DNA of 64,000 bases from Bacteroidia bacterium (GCA_016788165.1 JAEUTH010000029.1:1-64000), one strand, 5' to 3'; positions 7,660 to 18,488 are shown, counted from the stretch's first letter. Translations and numbers: made by a program. The notes: generated by a model from the letters alone, not told the origin.

Positions 7660-10449
7660 TCAGTGTGCTTCGAGCCAGTTGTTGCCACTACCCACTTCAA
7701 CAGCTATGGGCACATGCAATTGCATGGCGTTTTCCATTTCGTTTTTAATCAGGGGCTTTACAATTTCCAGCTCCTCATTAGGCACATCAAACACCAATTC
7801 ATCGTGTACTTGCAATGTCATACGGGTGCGCAGGTTTTTACTGTTTAAAGCCGCATCAATATGTATCATGGCCACTTTAATTAAATCGGCTGCGCTGCCT
7901 TGTATGGGTGCATTAATAGCATTGCGTTCGGCAAAACCGCGTACCGTTGCATTGGCCGAGTTTATATCGCGTAAATAACGTTTACGACCTAATATGGTTT
8001 CGACATAACCTTTGCTTCGTGCCATCTGAATACTGTTATCCATATACCCTTTTATAGTAGGATATTGCTGGAAGTAGTTGTCAATTATTTCGGCAGCCTC
8101 TTTACGCGGTATGTTTAATCGTTGCGATAAACCAAAGGCACTTATGCCATAAATTATTCCAAAGTTTACCATTTTGGCATTTCTGCGCATAGTCGCATCT
8201 ACTTCACTAAGCCCCACTCCGTAAACCTTGGCTGCTGTAGCCGCATGTATATCAATGTTTTGTTTAAAGGCTTCAATCATACTTGCATCGTTACTAAAGT
8301 GGGCAATGATGCGTAATTCTATTTGCGAGTAATCGGCACTTAGCAGCACAAAGTTGGCATTGCGTGCTACAAATGCCTTGCGTATTTCTTTACCGCGTTC
8401 GGTTCGGATGGGTATGTTTTGTAGGTTGGGATTATTGCTGCTTAACCTGCCGGTAGCTGCTACCGTTTGCATAAAGTTGGTATGTATGCGACCGGTACGT
8501 TTGTTAATCATTTGCGGCAAGGTATCTACATACGTGTTTTTTAGTTTTACCAGTTCGCGAAAATCCAACACCATTTTAACTGCCGGATGTGCATGTTCTA
8601 ACCTGCTTAACACATCCTCGCCTGTTGCGTATTGACCGGTTTTGGTTTTTTTGGCTGCACTGTCAATTTTTAAATGGTCGAATAAGATTTCGCCCAGTTG
8701 CTTGGGCGATGCAATATTAAATGTAGTGCCACAGCTTTGATAAATATTTTTTTCGAGTGTGGTTATATCAGCTTGCAATGCAGCCGATAGATGATTTAAA
8801 AAATCAGCGTTTATACGTACGCCTTCGGTTTCCATAGTAACCAGTACACGCATTAACGGCACTTCTACTTCGGCAAAAAGTTTAAATACTTTATGGCGTT
8901 CTAAAAGCTGGCTAAGTATGTGTTTAAGTTGTAAGGTAACATCGGCATCTTCGCAGGCATAAGGTGCTATTTGTGCCAATGGTACGGTGCGCATACTCAA
9001 TTGCCCGGCACGTTTTTCGCCAATTAAATTTTCGATGGGTATGGGCTCATAGTTTAAATACAAAGCCGCCAAATAATCCATGTTGTGTTTTTGGTCGGGC
9101 TCAATTAAATAATGTGCCAGCATGGTATCAAACAAAGGGCCATTTACTTTTACTTCATACCATCGCAACATTATGATATCGTACTTTAAGTTTTGACCCA
9201 CTTTGGCTATTTGTTCGTTTTCGAAAACGGGTTTAAATATTTTTAATACTTCAACCGTATCGGCATAATCGGCAGTAAAGGGTATATAAAATGCTTCGCC
9301 TTTTTTAAAGCTAAAACTCATGCCTACCAACTCAGCCTCATTGGCGTCAATGCCTGTTGTTTCGGTATCAAAACAAAACTCTGTTTGTTGCATTAATGAA
9401 TTTGCCAACTGCTGTTGCAGCACTTCCGTATCGCAAATATGATATTGATGTGGCACATCGTTTATAGTAGCCAACTGCACACTTGCACGCGTTACTATGG
9501 GTTGCGCAGGCTCGGTATCAAACAGGTTATTTTGTTGTGATGTGGTATTTGTTGGCGTTGATGCAGGTTCAGTTGATTGTGCAAACACACGTTTGGTAAG
9601 TTGCTTAAATTCTAAGTCGTTAAAAATTTCGCGTAGTACTTCTTCATTTGGTGGCTGCCTCAGTAAAGTTGTTTCGTCAAAAGTAACGGGCACATCTAAA
9701 ATAATGGTGGCCAATTGTTTTGATAAAATTGCTTGTTGTGCATTGTCTCTTATTTTTTCGCCCAGTTTACCTTTCACTTTATCGGCATTGAGCAAAACAT
9801 TTTCAAGTGTACCGTACTCATGCAATAATTTGGCTGCTGTTTTTTCGCCTACACCGGGTATGCCTGGTATATTGTCGGCAGCATCGCCCATTAAGCCTAA
9901 AATATCAATTACCTGTGAAATTTCTTTGATGTCGAATTTTTTTAAAATGCCTTCAATACCCACTACTTCGGGCGGATTGCCAAACACAGCCGGTTTATAC
10001 ATTTTAATTTTTTCGGTAACCAACTGGCCGTAATCTTTATCAGGTGTCATCATAAACACTTCAAAATTTTCTTGTTCGGCACGTTTGGCCAATGTGCCTA
10101 TAATATCATCGGCCTCATAGCCATCCAATTCGATAACGGGGATATTAAACGCTCGGATAATATTTTTAATAATGGGTATAGAAATGCGCAAATCTTCGGG
10201 CATTTCCTGGCGGTGTGCTTTGTAGTTTTCGAAATCAATATGCCTTGCCGTTGGTGCCGAAGTATCAAATGCTACGGCTATGTGTGTAGGGTTTTCGTTA
10301 TTTAAAACATCCAATAATGTATTGGTAAAACCAAACATGGCCGATGTGTTTACATTTTTTGAATTTATACGTGGGTTTTTGCTAAAAGCAAAATAGGCGC
10401 GGTATATTAATGCCAATGCATCAAGCAGAAACAATTTTTTGGTTTCCAT
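7660..10449 (-). CDS. polA: DNA polymerase I with active-looking proofreading domain
   Basis: 929 residues, full length. The 5'-nuclease domain (about 1-300) shows LDALALIYRAYFAF, ELDGYEADDIIGTLA and GDAADNIPGIPGVGEKTA. The 3'-5' exonuclease domain keeps its metal ligands (FDTETTGID, GQNLKYDIIML, YACED), so proofreading should work, unlike in several Gram-positive PolA proteins. The polymerase domain has motif A (SADYSQIELRIIAHFS), motif B (RRNAKMVNFGIIYGISAFG) and motif C (LQVHDELVFD). It repairs gaps and removes Okazaki RNA primers. The gene is divergent from the M24 peptidase gene, with about 200 bases between the starts, and lies 48 bases upstream of serA on the same strand. Confidence 0.97.
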   Translation of the reverse strand: METKKLFLLDALALIYRAYFAFSKNPRINSKNVNTSAMFGFTNTLLDVLNNENPTHIAVAFDTSAPTARHIDFENYKAHRQEMPEDLRISIPIIKNIIRAFNIPVIELDGYEADDIIGTLAKRAEQENFEVFMMTPDKDYGQLVTEKIKMYKPAVFGNPPEVVGIEGILKKFDIKEISQVIDILGLMGDAADNIPGIPGVGEKTAAKLLHEYGTLENVLLNADKVKGKLGEKIRDNAQQAILSKQLATIILDVPVTFDETTLLRQPPNEEVLREIFNDLEFKQLTKRVFAQSTEPASTPTNTTSQQNNLFDTEPAQPIVTRASVQLATINDVPHQYHICDTEVLQQQLANSLMQQTEFCFDTETTGIDANEAELVGMSFSFKKGEAFYIPFTADYADTVEVLKIFKPVFENEQIAKVGQNLKYDIIMLRWYEVKVNGPLFDTMLAHYLIEPDQKHNMDYLAALYLNYEPIPIENLIGEKRAGQLSMRTVPLAQIAPYACEDADVTLQLKHILSQLLERHKVFKLFAEVEVPLMRVLVTMETEGVRINADFLNHLSAALQADITTLEKNIYQSCGTTFNIASPKQLGEILFDHLKIDSAAKKTKTGQYATGEDVLSRLEHAHPAVKMVLDFRELVKLKNTYVDTLPQMINKRTGRIHTNFMQTVAATGRLSSNNPNLQNIPIRTERGKEIRKAFVARNANFVLLSADYSQIELRIIAHFSNDASMIEAFKQNIDIHAATAAKVYGVGLSEVDATMRRNAKMVNFGIIYGISAFGLSQRLNIPRKEAAEIIDNYFQQYPTIKGYMDNSIQMARSKGYVETILGRKRYLRDINSANATVRGFAERNAINAPIQGSAADLIKVAMIHIDAALNSKNLRTRMTLQVHDELVFDVPNEELEIVKPLIKNEMENAMQLHVPIAVEVGSGNNWLEAH

Positions 10450-10652
10450 AAATTTAAAATGTTAGGGTACGAATGTATTATTTTGAAAAAGTACTTTAAT
10501 AGCCTAATGCATTCTGCGCATTGTATTTGTTGTTGCGTTTATACTAACTCACTGTGTTTCGTATAACTACTTTTAATAGCTATTTAAGAATTAAAGTGTA
10601 TGGGCTGTTTTATTTTTTACTTTTTTGCACTAACAATTTAAAACTCTTTAAT

Positions 10653-11942
10653 ATGAAATATAAAGCACTGCCTGCATCGTTGTATATAGAAAACCGTAAA
10701 CGCCTGGTGGCACAATTGCCAACAAAATCGTTAGCCATATTTAACAGTAATGATGAAATGCCGCGCGTTGGCGACCAAACACATGACTACCGCCAAAATT
10801 CTGATTTGCTTTATCTAAGTGGCATTGATCAGGAATCGTCAATTTTAATATTAGCTCCTAATCATCCTTTGGTTGCCTATCGCGAAATGTTGTTTCTGAA
10901 AAAAACCAGTGCATTAATTGCCATTTGGGAGGGGCATAAATACACCATTGAAGAGGCGCAGGCGCAATCAGGTATTCAAACCATTATGTGGGCCGAAGAC
11001 TTTAAAAACATACTGCCGGTATTAATGCATCACAGCAATGAAATATTTTTAAACAGCAATGAAAACGATCGTTATGTACACAGTGTACCTTATGCAGATT
11101 TAAGGTTTATACATCAGCTTCAACAAACGTACCCATTGCATCGCTACCATAGGTTGGCGCCCATAATGGCTGCATTGCGCAGCATTAAACAGGAGGCCGA
11201 GATTAATGCCATGCAAATTGCCTGCGATATAACTGAAAAAGCATTCAGACGGGTGTTGGGTTTTGTAAAACCCGGAGTAGCCGAATATGAAATTGAAGCA
11301 GAAATTATTCATGAGTTTATTCGCAACCGTGCCACCGGCCATGCTTACCATCCCATTATTGCAAGTGGAGCCAATGCCTGTGTTTTACATTATAATACCA
11401 ACAATATGGTATGCAATGATGGTGATGTTATTTTGATGGATTTTGGTGCTGAGTATGCCAACTACGCTGCCGATTTAACACGATGCATACCGGTTAATGG
11501 TAAGTTTACTGCACGCCAAAAAGATGTATATAATGCTGTTTTGCGTGTAATGAAAGCTGCAGCAAAAATGTTGCTGCCCGGCAATACCATCGAAGCTTAT
11601 CACCAACAAGTTGGTTTATTAATGGAAGCTGAGTTAATAGGTCTGGGTTTACTGAAAGCAGAAGAGGTGGCACAACAAAATCCTGCACAGCCATTGTATA
11701 AAAAATACTTTATGCACGGCACTTCACACTTTTTAGGTTTAGATATACATGACATTGGCAATAAATATTTGCCCATGCAAGCGGGTATGGTGTTTACCGT
11801 AGAACCCGGCATTTACATACCTGAAGAAAACCTGGGCATTCGTATCGAAAACGATTATCTGATTACCACAAACGGTCAGATTGATTTAATGCAAAACATA
11901 CCTATTGAAGCTGATGATATTGAAATGTTAATGCAGGGGTAA
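10653..11942 (+). CDS. pepP: Xaa-Pro aminopeptidase (M24B family)
   Basis: 429 residues from MKYKALPASLYIENRKRL, chosen because the AMP_N domain begins there; an ATG 33 codons upstream adds a Phe/Leu-rich stretch unlike the family. The N-terminal AMP_N domain (GDQTHDYRQNSDLLYLSGI) is followed by the pita-bread catalytic domain. The dinuclear metal ligands are all present: Asp in ILMDFGAEYANYAADLTR (two), His in MHGTSHFLGLDIHD, Glu in TVEPGIYIP and Glu in IRIENDYLIT. It removes N-terminal residues in front of proline from peptides in the cytoplasm. It converges with the lamin-tail gene, 38 bases away. No signal peptide. Confidence 0.9.
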   Translation: MKYKALPASLYIENRKRLVAQLPTKSLAIFNSNDEMPRVGDQTHDYRQNSDLLYLSGIDQESSILILAPNHPLVAYREMLFLKKTSALIAIWEGHKYTIEEAQAQSGIQTIMWAEDFKNILPVLMHHSNEIFLNSNENDRYVHSVPYADLRFIHQLQQTYPLHRYHRLAPIMAALRSIKQEAEINAMQIACDITEKAFRRVLGFVKPGVAEYEIEAEIIHEFIRNRATGHAYHPIIASGANACVLHYNTNNMVCNDGDVILMDFGAEYANYAADLTRCIPVNGKFTARQKDVYNAVLRVMKAAAKMLLPGNTIEAYHQQVGLLMEAELIGLGLLKAEEVAQQNPAQPLYKKYFMHGTSHFLGLDIHDIGNKYLPMQAGMVFTVEPGIYIPEENLGIRIENDYLITTNGQIDLMQNIPIEADDIEMLMQG

Positions 11943-11980
11943 CAGCTTTTTCTGCCCCTATTTTTATTACATAGTACAAA

Positions 11981-14863
11981 TTAAAGTTTGCCTGCTACTA
12001 CTGCCGTATTTTTATACTTGCTTACATCGCCTTTGGTATTAAACAGCTCGCTGTAAATAATATAAATACCGATGGGGGCTTTTTGGTTATCAGTGTTTAT
12101 GCCATTCCAGTACAGTGTTGTGCTTTCGGCCATTAAGGTATTGCGTGCCAGATATTGCACCAGGCGGCCGCGACTGTCAAACACCGTAACATTTGCAACC
12201 ATGCCCGGTTCATTTAAAGTATATTCAATACTAAGTACATCATTGTAGCCATCTTCATCGGGCGAAAATATTTGCGGGTTTACCGTAATAGTTGTATTAC
12301 TACTACTGTGTTCAATAGTTTGTGAGTTTTTATAACCCGGTGTTGCAAAGCCAACAGTTTTGGCAGCACTTTGCCAGTTGCTACTATCTTGTGTGGCCTG
12401 CTTTAATGAAATTCTTTCTAACGATATACCCTCAACATCGGTTATTAATGGATAGTGAAAATCATCACTGTACCTAAACACATCAATTACTTTTTGTTGA
12501 TAGTTAAGCAAGGCCACTTTACCGGCATCGTCATTTAAAGTGGGCATATTAATTATCTTACATAAATTACCTGCAATGGTTAAAGGGTACTTACTTAGTA
12601 TATCACCGGTGTTTTCTGTTAACACCAAATAATTGCCGGGTAGCAATAGTGTACTTGTTAGTATAACAGGATACAACTGATCTACGGTATCGGTTGCCAA
12701 ATCGTAACGCGCAATTAATAACGATTTTAAGTCAATAATTTTTTGCGAAGCATTGTAAATTTCTATAAAGTCGTATCCTCCGGTGAAGGGATTAAAAAGT
12801 ATTTCGTTTATAAGCACATCACCGGGCGCTGCCGTATCGGGCAGTGCAAATTGCGCAGTTTGTGTTTGGGTATTGTTGCTGCAATCGTAAACATTTGAAA
12901 CAGTTAATAAGTATAGCACATTAAGCTGCCAGGGGTTTGCAAAAGTTAAGGTTACGGTGTATGTGCTTACAGTAACTGTTACAGGATTACCTACACCATT
13001 GCTTACATGGTAGTTTGATAAAATACTTGCCGAAGCAAAAGTTACAGGTTCGCTAAAAAACAACACCATTACATTGTTACCTCCCACGCTAACCGTTGCA
13101 ATAGCAGGCGGAAGTGTATCGGTAAAAACTCCGGCAACGCTATTGGTTTGGCCAGGTGTACCTCCAATTGCTGCCTGGCTTGCCGCCCAATTGGCCTGCA
13201 ACTGACAGGGATAGGTGGCTTCTATTTTTTCTAAAGCGTAGCCACTGGTTATGCTTACATTGTTATACCAGGCATCGGTATAAGAAACAACGTCAATACT
13301 ATTACCAAAAAGATTTAATAAAGTTAAGTCATCGCCTGTATTATTTAAACTTGGAAAAGAGGTTATAGCCAGCGTATTACCAAAACTGCTTAATGCTGCG
13401 GCAGCGGTACTGCTGCAAATAATTACATACGATTGTGGCATTAGTATATAGCTGTTAAATGGGGCACTGCTGCCACTGGCATCGGTAAAAGTAAAGCCAT
13501 TTAAATCAATGGTTTTATTGCTGGCATTAAACAGTTCGACATATTCAAAGTTAGGTAACCCTAATGTGCCCGATGGTGCAGCCATTATTTCGTTAATAAC
13601 AATATCACCTTTAACTACCACAACCGGTGCATAGTAAATAAATGGCACTTGGTTGTTGGGTAATAATGGCCAACCATTGGCTGTAAGTATATTTGTAACA
13701 GTTAGTGTATTGGTAAGTCCATCTACAAAACTATTTGCAAAGGTAAGGTGTACCAAAGCTCCGTTTGTTGCATCTAACACGGCCGTAACCGGGTTTGCTA
13801 ACCCATTATTAGCCGCGTAGTTGTTTGGGTTTTGTGCGGTAATGGCATCTGCATTTTCGGTAAATAACACATCTAACGTTTGGGCACCTGTAACTGTTAT
13901 ACTTTTTATTTTAGGTGCTATATACGTAAAGCTGCCGGTGGCTGTACCTATAGGGTTACCGGCAACATCGGTTACATTGGTTACAGTTACTGTATAGGTT
14001 ACGCTGTCGGCAAAAGGCGTGGCAAAACCTGCAAGCACCTGTGTTGTATTTGTTTGTTGTATAGCCGAGGTAGCTGCACCAATACCATTATTAACAGTAT
14101 AATTTGCAGGTGTTTCGGCTGTGGTTTTATCTACCACTTCGTTAAAAGTTAGCAATAGGTTTTGAACACCGGCTAATGTTGTAGCTGTAAGTTGTGGTGG
14201 CGTTACATCGGTTATAATTGGGCCTGCATAAATATTATCAAAGAAATGTTTACTAAAAAAGCCGGATGTTGATTGCTTAATACTGATACCAAAGTATTGA
14301 GAAGCCGTATAGGTAAGATCTAAAATACTGCCCTCGGTTTGTATAAGCGGTGTGGCACTTACCACAGAATCGGTAAGGCTCCACAAGCCGGCATCACAAA
14401 TCACTTTTATACCTATTTGATTGTTGCTGCTTAAATCGCTGCGGCCATCAACACCATCAATAATTTTTGTTGCTATACCTGCATCGCTTCTATATAAACT
14501 TATTTCATCAGGAGTACCGCCAATGCGCACAAAATAACCGTTTACCGTGCCTGACATTATGGCTGCATCGGCAGTTAAAAACACATCCACATAATTGGCT
14601 CCTGATGTAGAAAATTTGAGGTTTACAAAAAATTCCCACTGTCCGTTTTGAGCTGTAGTGCTTGGCGTGCTTATATAAAACAAGCTGTTGGCTGTAACAT
14701 TAGCGGACTGCAATTGCTGTGTGGCATTAACTGTAAACGATGCTACATCGCCACCCCAAACCGGATTTGCGGTAATATTACCATCGTCAAAATTTTCGTT
14801 AACCTGTGCCTTGCAGTAGCTGATTACAAAAACCATTAAGACTATAAGTCTGATATTTTTCAT
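11981..14863 (-). CDS. Secreted lamin-tail/Ig-like protein with C-terminal export domain
   Basis: 960 residues from the second Met, which starts a signal peptide (MKNIRLIVLMVFVISYCKAQ). Residues about 20-215 look like a lectin- or sugar-binding beta-sandwich (NENFDDGNITANPVWGGDVASF). Three SbsA-type Ig-like modules follow, marked by LLLTFNEVVDKTTAETPANYTV, LDVLFTENADAITAQNPNNYAA and VMVLFFSEPVTFASASILSNYHV. Two lamin-tail domains are visible: GDIVINEIMAAPSG with FEYVELFNASNKTIDL, and GDVLINEILFNPFTGGYDFIEIYNAS. The end (PQIFSPDEDGYNDVLSIEYTL, then TVFDSRGRLV and APIGIYII) is a FlgD-like T9SS tail. This architecture is common among Bacteroidota surface proteins of unknown job. No catalytic site is recognisable. 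Confidence 0.8.
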   Translation of the reverse strand: MKNIRLIVLMVFVISYCKAQVNENFDDGNITANPVWGGDVASFTVNATQQLQSANVTANSLFYISTPSTTAQNGQWEFFVNLKFSTSGANYVDVFLTADAAIMSGTVNGYFVRIGGTPDEISLYRSDAGIATKIIDGVDGRSDLSSNNQIGIKVICDAGLWSLTDSVVSATPLIQTEGSILDLTYTASQYFGISIKQSTSGFFSKHFFDNIYAGPIITDVTPPQLTATTLAGVQNLLLTFNEVVDKTTAETPANYTVNNGIGAATSAIQQTNTTQVLAGFATPFADSVTYTVTVTNVTDVAGNPIGTATGSFTYIAPKIKSITVTGAQTLDVLFTENADAITAQNPNNYAANNGLANPVTAVLDATNGALVHLTFANSFVDGLTNTLTVTNILTANGWPLLPNNQVPFIYYAPVVVVKGDIVINEIMAAPSGTLGLPNFEYVELFNASNKTIDLNGFTFTDASGSSAPFNSYILMPQSYVIICSSTAAAALSSFGNTLAITSFPSLNNTGDDLTLLNLFGNSIDVVSYTDAWYNNVSITSGYALEKIEATYPCQLQANWAASQAAIGGTPGQTNSVAGVFTDTLPPAIATVSVGGNNVMVLFFSEPVTFASASILSNYHVSNGVGNPVTVTVSTYTVTLTFANPWQLNVLYLLTVSNVYDCSNNTQTQTAQFALPDTAAPGDVLINEILFNPFTGGYDFIEIYNASQKIIDLKSLLIARYDLATDTVDQLYPVILTSTLLLPGNYLVLTENTGDILSKYPLTIAGNLCKIINMPTLNDDAGKVALLNYQQKVIDVFRYSDDFHYPLITDVEGISLERISLKQATQDSSNWQSAAKTVGFATPGYKNSQTIEHSSSNTTITVNPQIFSPDEDGYNDVLSIEYTLNEPGMVANVTVFDSRGRLVQYLARNTLMAESTTLYWNGINTDNQKAPIGIYIIYSELFNTKGDVSKYKNTAVVAGKL

Positions 14864-14973
14864 GCTCAAAACTTAGAAATTATTGCAGTAAAAATAGTAT
14901 TTAATGCATGCTGCATGTTATTACTTTCGCATGCTTCATATTGGTTATTAAATTATTTAAAAACACATCGCTC

Positions 14974-15963
14974 ATGAAAATAGCTGTAGTTGGCGCTACC
15001 GGTTTGGTTGGCACTAAAATGTTGGAAGTACTTGCCGAAAGAAATTTTAATGTAACAGAGCTTATACCGGTTGCCAGTTCAAACTCATTAGGAAAACACA
15101 TTCGCTTTAAAGACAAAGACTATGCAGTAGTTGGTATGGAAACTGCCATTGCGCTAAAACCCCAAATAGCACTGTTTAGTGCCGGTGGCAGCACCTCGCT
15201 ATCCTGGGCACCTAAATTTGCCGAGGTTGGTACAACTGTAATTGACAACTCATCGGCATGGCGTATGGATGCCACCAAAAAACTAATTGTACCCGAGGTA
15301 AATGCACATGTACTACAAGCTGCCGATAAAATTATTGCCAACCCCAATTGCAGCACCATTCAAATGGTAGTTGCCTTACAGCCCTTACATAAAAAGTATG
15401 AATTAAAACGCATTGTGGTTAGTACCTATCAAAGCGTAACCGGCACCGGTAAAAAAGCGGTTGACCAATTAATGAATGAGCGCAAAGGGATAGATGGCCC
15501 CATGGCATATCCTTATAAAATTGACCTTAATGCATTACCACACATTGATGTATTTATGGATAATGGTTATACTAAGGAGGAGATGAAAATGGTGCATGAA
15601 ACCAAAAAAATTATGGGCGATGATAACATTGCCGTTACAGCTACCTGTGTACGCATACCTGCTGTTGGTGGCCATAGCGAAAGTGTAAATGCATCTTTTA
15701 AACAACCTGTTAACTTAGATGATATACGTAGTTTGTTAAGTAATGCCCCGGGTGTAATTCTTGTTGATGATGTGCAGCAGCTTGCTTACCCCATGCCATT
15801 ACATGCACACAATACCGATGCGGTTTATGTGGGGCGCTTACGCTATGACGAAACGCAAGAAAATACCATAAATATGTGGATAGTGAGCGACAACTTACGC
15901 AAAGGCGCAGCTACCAATGCCATACAAATTGCCGAGTATTTGGTATCGAAACACTTGGTGTGA
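14974..15963 (+). CDS. asd: Aspartate-semialdehyde dehydrogenase
   Basis: 329 residues from MKIAVVGATGLVG, chosen because the dinucleotide-binding fold starts there; the frame extends 22 codons upstream without family similarity. The enzyme reduces aspartyl phosphate to aspartate semialdehyde, the branch point to lysine/diaminopimelate, threonine and methionine. Seen: GATGLVG cofactor loop, SAGGSTS, the nucleophile Cys in NPNCSTIQM, STYQSVTGTGKKAVDQL, and the late RIPAVGGHSESVN with the active-site His. Length and motifs are typical. It stands alone on the plus strand between two minus-strand genes for surface proteins. Confidence 0.95.
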   Translation: MKIAVVGATGLVGTKMLEVLAERNFNVTELIPVASSNSLGKHIRFKDKDYAVVGMETAIALKPQIALFSAGGSTSLSWAPKFAEVGTTVIDNSSAWRMDATKKLIVPEVNAHVLQAADKIIANPNCSTIQMVVALQPLHKKYELKRIVVSTYQSVTGTGKKAVDQLMNERKGIDGPMAYPYKIDLNALPHIDVFMDNGYTKEEMKMVHETKKIMGDDNIAVTATCVRIPAVGGHSESVNASFKQPVNLDDIRSLLSNAPGVILVDDVQQLAYPMPLHAHNTDAVYVGRLRYDETQENTINMWIVSDNLRKGAATNAIQIAEYLVSKHLV

Positions 15964-16178
15964 TTTTATAAAAGCGGCAAGGCTTTATCAAAATGAAACC
16001 GTAAATTTTTTTCGAAGTATCAAGCGTTACGCTATTGCCAAAGAAATTTTTTAAAAATTGTGGGGTTGTTACTACGTTTAATATAACTCAAGCGCTTTAA
16101 ATTAGCATATTGTTGCTGCTTGCTTACCGTTTTTACTTCTTTTAAAATTCTTTAAAAAAAGCTACATAGGCGTAAAAG

Positions 16179-18488
16179 TTATTGCTTACCTGCAATAATC
16201 AGCATTTTGGTTATGCACGTGTTTTTGCCGTCATCATCGCTACAAAAAGCAAGGTAAACGCCACTTTGAACTTTTTTACCGTCAAAATTTTTTCCATCCC
16301 AAATTGCTTGCCCACCCAATGCTTTGGTTTCGTAAACCAAATGGCCGCTTACATCGGTAATTTTAACCTGTCCATTACTAACCAATCCTTTAATAGCAAT
16401 ATCGCCATCATAATCAGGCCGTACCGGATTTGGATAAACCATTACATTATTACAAGCATCCTCACCTTCGATAGCATTACCTCTGTAAGAACAAATACCT
16501 AAGGCTGTACCAAAAAAAACTTCGCCTGTTATTGGGTTTATATCAATTGAATTGATGTTGTTTGATATGAGCGGGCTGTTGATTTCATTAAAATTTAAAA
16601 TCTGTTTGGTGCCATCGGCACTCATTAAAAATACGCCACCGGCTTGTGTACCAATCCATTTGCGGTTAGCGCCATCAACGGCAATTGCTTGTACAAATTC
16701 TTTTTCGAGTAAATACTGATTGTATCCATCTTGCTGAATTAATATTCGTTGTGCATCAAAGCCCGTGCTGTTAAACACCTGACCGGGTGCATAAAAAACA
16801 CAAATGCCTTTTTCAGTGCCACACCAAATTTGTCCGTCTTTATCTTTAGTCATACAAAATACACTGGGGCTGCTTAAGCCACCATTGCCGGCAACATCGG
16901 TTAAAAACCGCCACTTATCATCGGCCAAATTATCTAAGGTGTTATTATCATTAAAAACCAAAATGCCTTTTCGGTAATGATTAATCCATTTTTGATTGTA
17001 ATCATCAACCAATATTTCCATAACTATAGAAGTGGGGTCAACACCTTTTGATTTAAAGCTTTTCCAGGTACCATTGGCGCGTTTTACTTTAAGTACGCTA
17101 TCTTTTTCACTATTGGTCATCCATAAATTACCATTGTTATCATAGGCTACACCGCCCACGCGCACCGCACCAAACTGATTGGGCTCTAACAAACTGTTGG
17201 TATTGGTATAGTGGTAAATATTACCTTGGTTATATTCGAGTAGCCCTTTACCCCACGAGCCAAAAAAAGCCTGCTTGCTGTTATTAGGGTTTACGGTGGT
17301 AGTTACCAAGTCCCAAACATCGCCAACTTTAAGCGATGGGTTATTGGGCGCATATCCATTAAACGTTTGCCATGTATTAAAATCGTAATGCGAAAAACCT
17401 GCCTGAGAATAAGTAGGTTGCCAGTTGTTATTGCGCACTGCATGGCCAACGTATAAATCGTTATTCATAATACTAACTATTGCAGACATACTGGAGCCGG
17501 GTCCGTTAGGAAAAACAAAGTCGTAATTATTACCGCCCTTGTATCTGATTAATCCCTGAAACTCATCGCCTATCCACGTGTTTGTGCCATCATTAAATGC
17601 ACAGTTAGGTAACATAGCCGGTATGGATGCATTGTCAATGTACGATTGCAAAACCATGTTGGTATCAAAAAACAAAACAGAAAAAAAGTTGGCAGCCAGC
17701 AATTGATTGTTTGATACGCCTAAATAGCGGTTTGCGTAACCGAATGGTGCCGATTGAAAACTACCGTTGAATAAGTACCATAACGAATCGCCACCGGATA
17801 GCTGATGGTTAAATACAATTTTACTGCCTATGCGTGTAATCAAATTAAAATTGCCGGCAGTAGCCGATGAAAAAATACGAGTCCAGTTATCTGAGTTTAC
17901 AATAAATGGGTCGGATAACGATGCACGGTATATGCCATTTTTTGTTGCAGCATATATGTACGTATCATCAGTAGTGGTGCCAAACACATCGAGGTTTGTA
18001 CCACCGGGGCCTAAGTAGTACGTTTCTTTAATTTCGTTTCTAACTGTGTTTACTACAACAATACCAAAGCTGCATGAAACGTATGCAAGCTCATCTTTAA
18101 AAGCAATGCTGCGTATAATTTTATCGCCTAAAATGGTTTTGCGTTTAATGTCGCTCAGGTTAATAATGTTGCCATTATTTATTAAATCGATATTGGCATT
18201 GGCATAGCCTACCACTACTACTTGGTTAAAAGGATTTGCATTTAAGGCAACAACACCAAAATCGGACAGGCCCATTACTTTACTCATGCCATGTATATCG
18301 CCATCGGCTTTATCATAATAGTAAACCGATGCTTTGCTTGCTGCATAAATTTTATTGCCGGCCGGCACAGCAGCTATGGTTGCATTATAGGATAAATGTG
18401 CGCGCCAATCGCCTAAAGCCAATTGCCCCCACACGGTTTGAGTAAAAAGAATTGATGCTAAAAATATAGATGTTATTATCTTATTCAT
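16179..18488 (-). CDS. porZ: PorZ-type T9SS surface protein (beta-propeller)
   Basis: 769 residues from MNKIITSIFLASILFTQTVWGQ, a good signal peptide. The family start LALGDWRAHLSYNATIAAVPAGNKIYAAS, propeller blades (YYYDKADGDIHGMSKVMGLSD; IYAATKNGIYRASL; IWCGTEKGICVFY; WIGTQAGGVFLMSADG; VFFGTALGICSYRG) and a C-terminal FlgD-like tail (VMVYPNPVRPDYDGDIAI) match PorZ. Known role of the family: PorZ works with PorU, PorV and PorQ at the cell surface in cutting sorting domains and attaching cargo. An ATG 22 codons upstream (18554) overlaps the stop of the glycosyltransferase gene as TAATG; it would bury the signal peptide, so I prefer 18488. Co-transcription with the glycosyltransferase is likely. 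Confidence 0.82.
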   Translation of the reverse strand: MNKIITSIFLASILFTQTVWGQLALGDWRAHLSYNATIAAVPAGNKIYAASKASVYYYDKADGDIHGMSKVMGLSDFGVVALNANPFNQVVVVGYANANIDLINNGNIINLSDIKRKTILGDKIIRSIAFKDELAYVSCSFGIVVVNTVRNEIKETYYLGPGGTNLDVFGTTTDDTYIYAATKNGIYRASLSDPFIVNSDNWTRIFSSATAGNFNLITRIGSKIVFNHQLSGGDSLWYLFNGSFQSAPFGYANRYLGVSNNQLLAANFFSVLFFDTNMVLQSYIDNASIPAMLPNCAFNDGTNTWIGDEFQGLIRYKGGNNYDFVFPNGPGSSMSAIVSIMNNDLYVGHAVRNNNWQPTYSQAGFSHYDFNTWQTFNGYAPNNPSLKVGDVWDLVTTTVNPNNSKQAFFGSWGKGLLEYNQGNIYHYTNTNSLLEPNQFGAVRVGGVAYDNNGNLWMTNSEKDSVLKVKRANGTWKSFKSKGVDPTSIVMEILVDDYNQKWINHYRKGILVFNDNNTLDNLADDKWRFLTDVAGNGGLSSPSVFCMTKDKDGQIWCGTEKGICVFYAPGQVFNSTGFDAQRILIQQDGYNQYLLEKEFVQAIAVDGANRKWIGTQAGGVFLMSADGTKQILNFNEINSPLISNNINSIDINPITGEVFFGTALGICSYRGNAIEGEDACNNVMVYPNPVRPDYDGDIAIKGLVSNGQVKITDVSGHLVYETKALGGQAIWDGKNFDGKKVQSGVYLAFCSDDDGKNTCITKMLIIAGKQ

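Noticed and set aside
9497-10033. Plus-strand open frame of 178 codons inside polA
   Set aside because: It is antisense to the conserved 5'-nuclease domain of polA, is Ser/Cys/Phe-rich without a family, and is a product of codon bias on the other strand.
11935-11962. Short inverted repeat AGGGG/CCCCT between pepP and the lamin-tail gene
   Set aside because: Five base pairs with a 15-base loop, reaching into the pepP stop; too weak for a terminator call.
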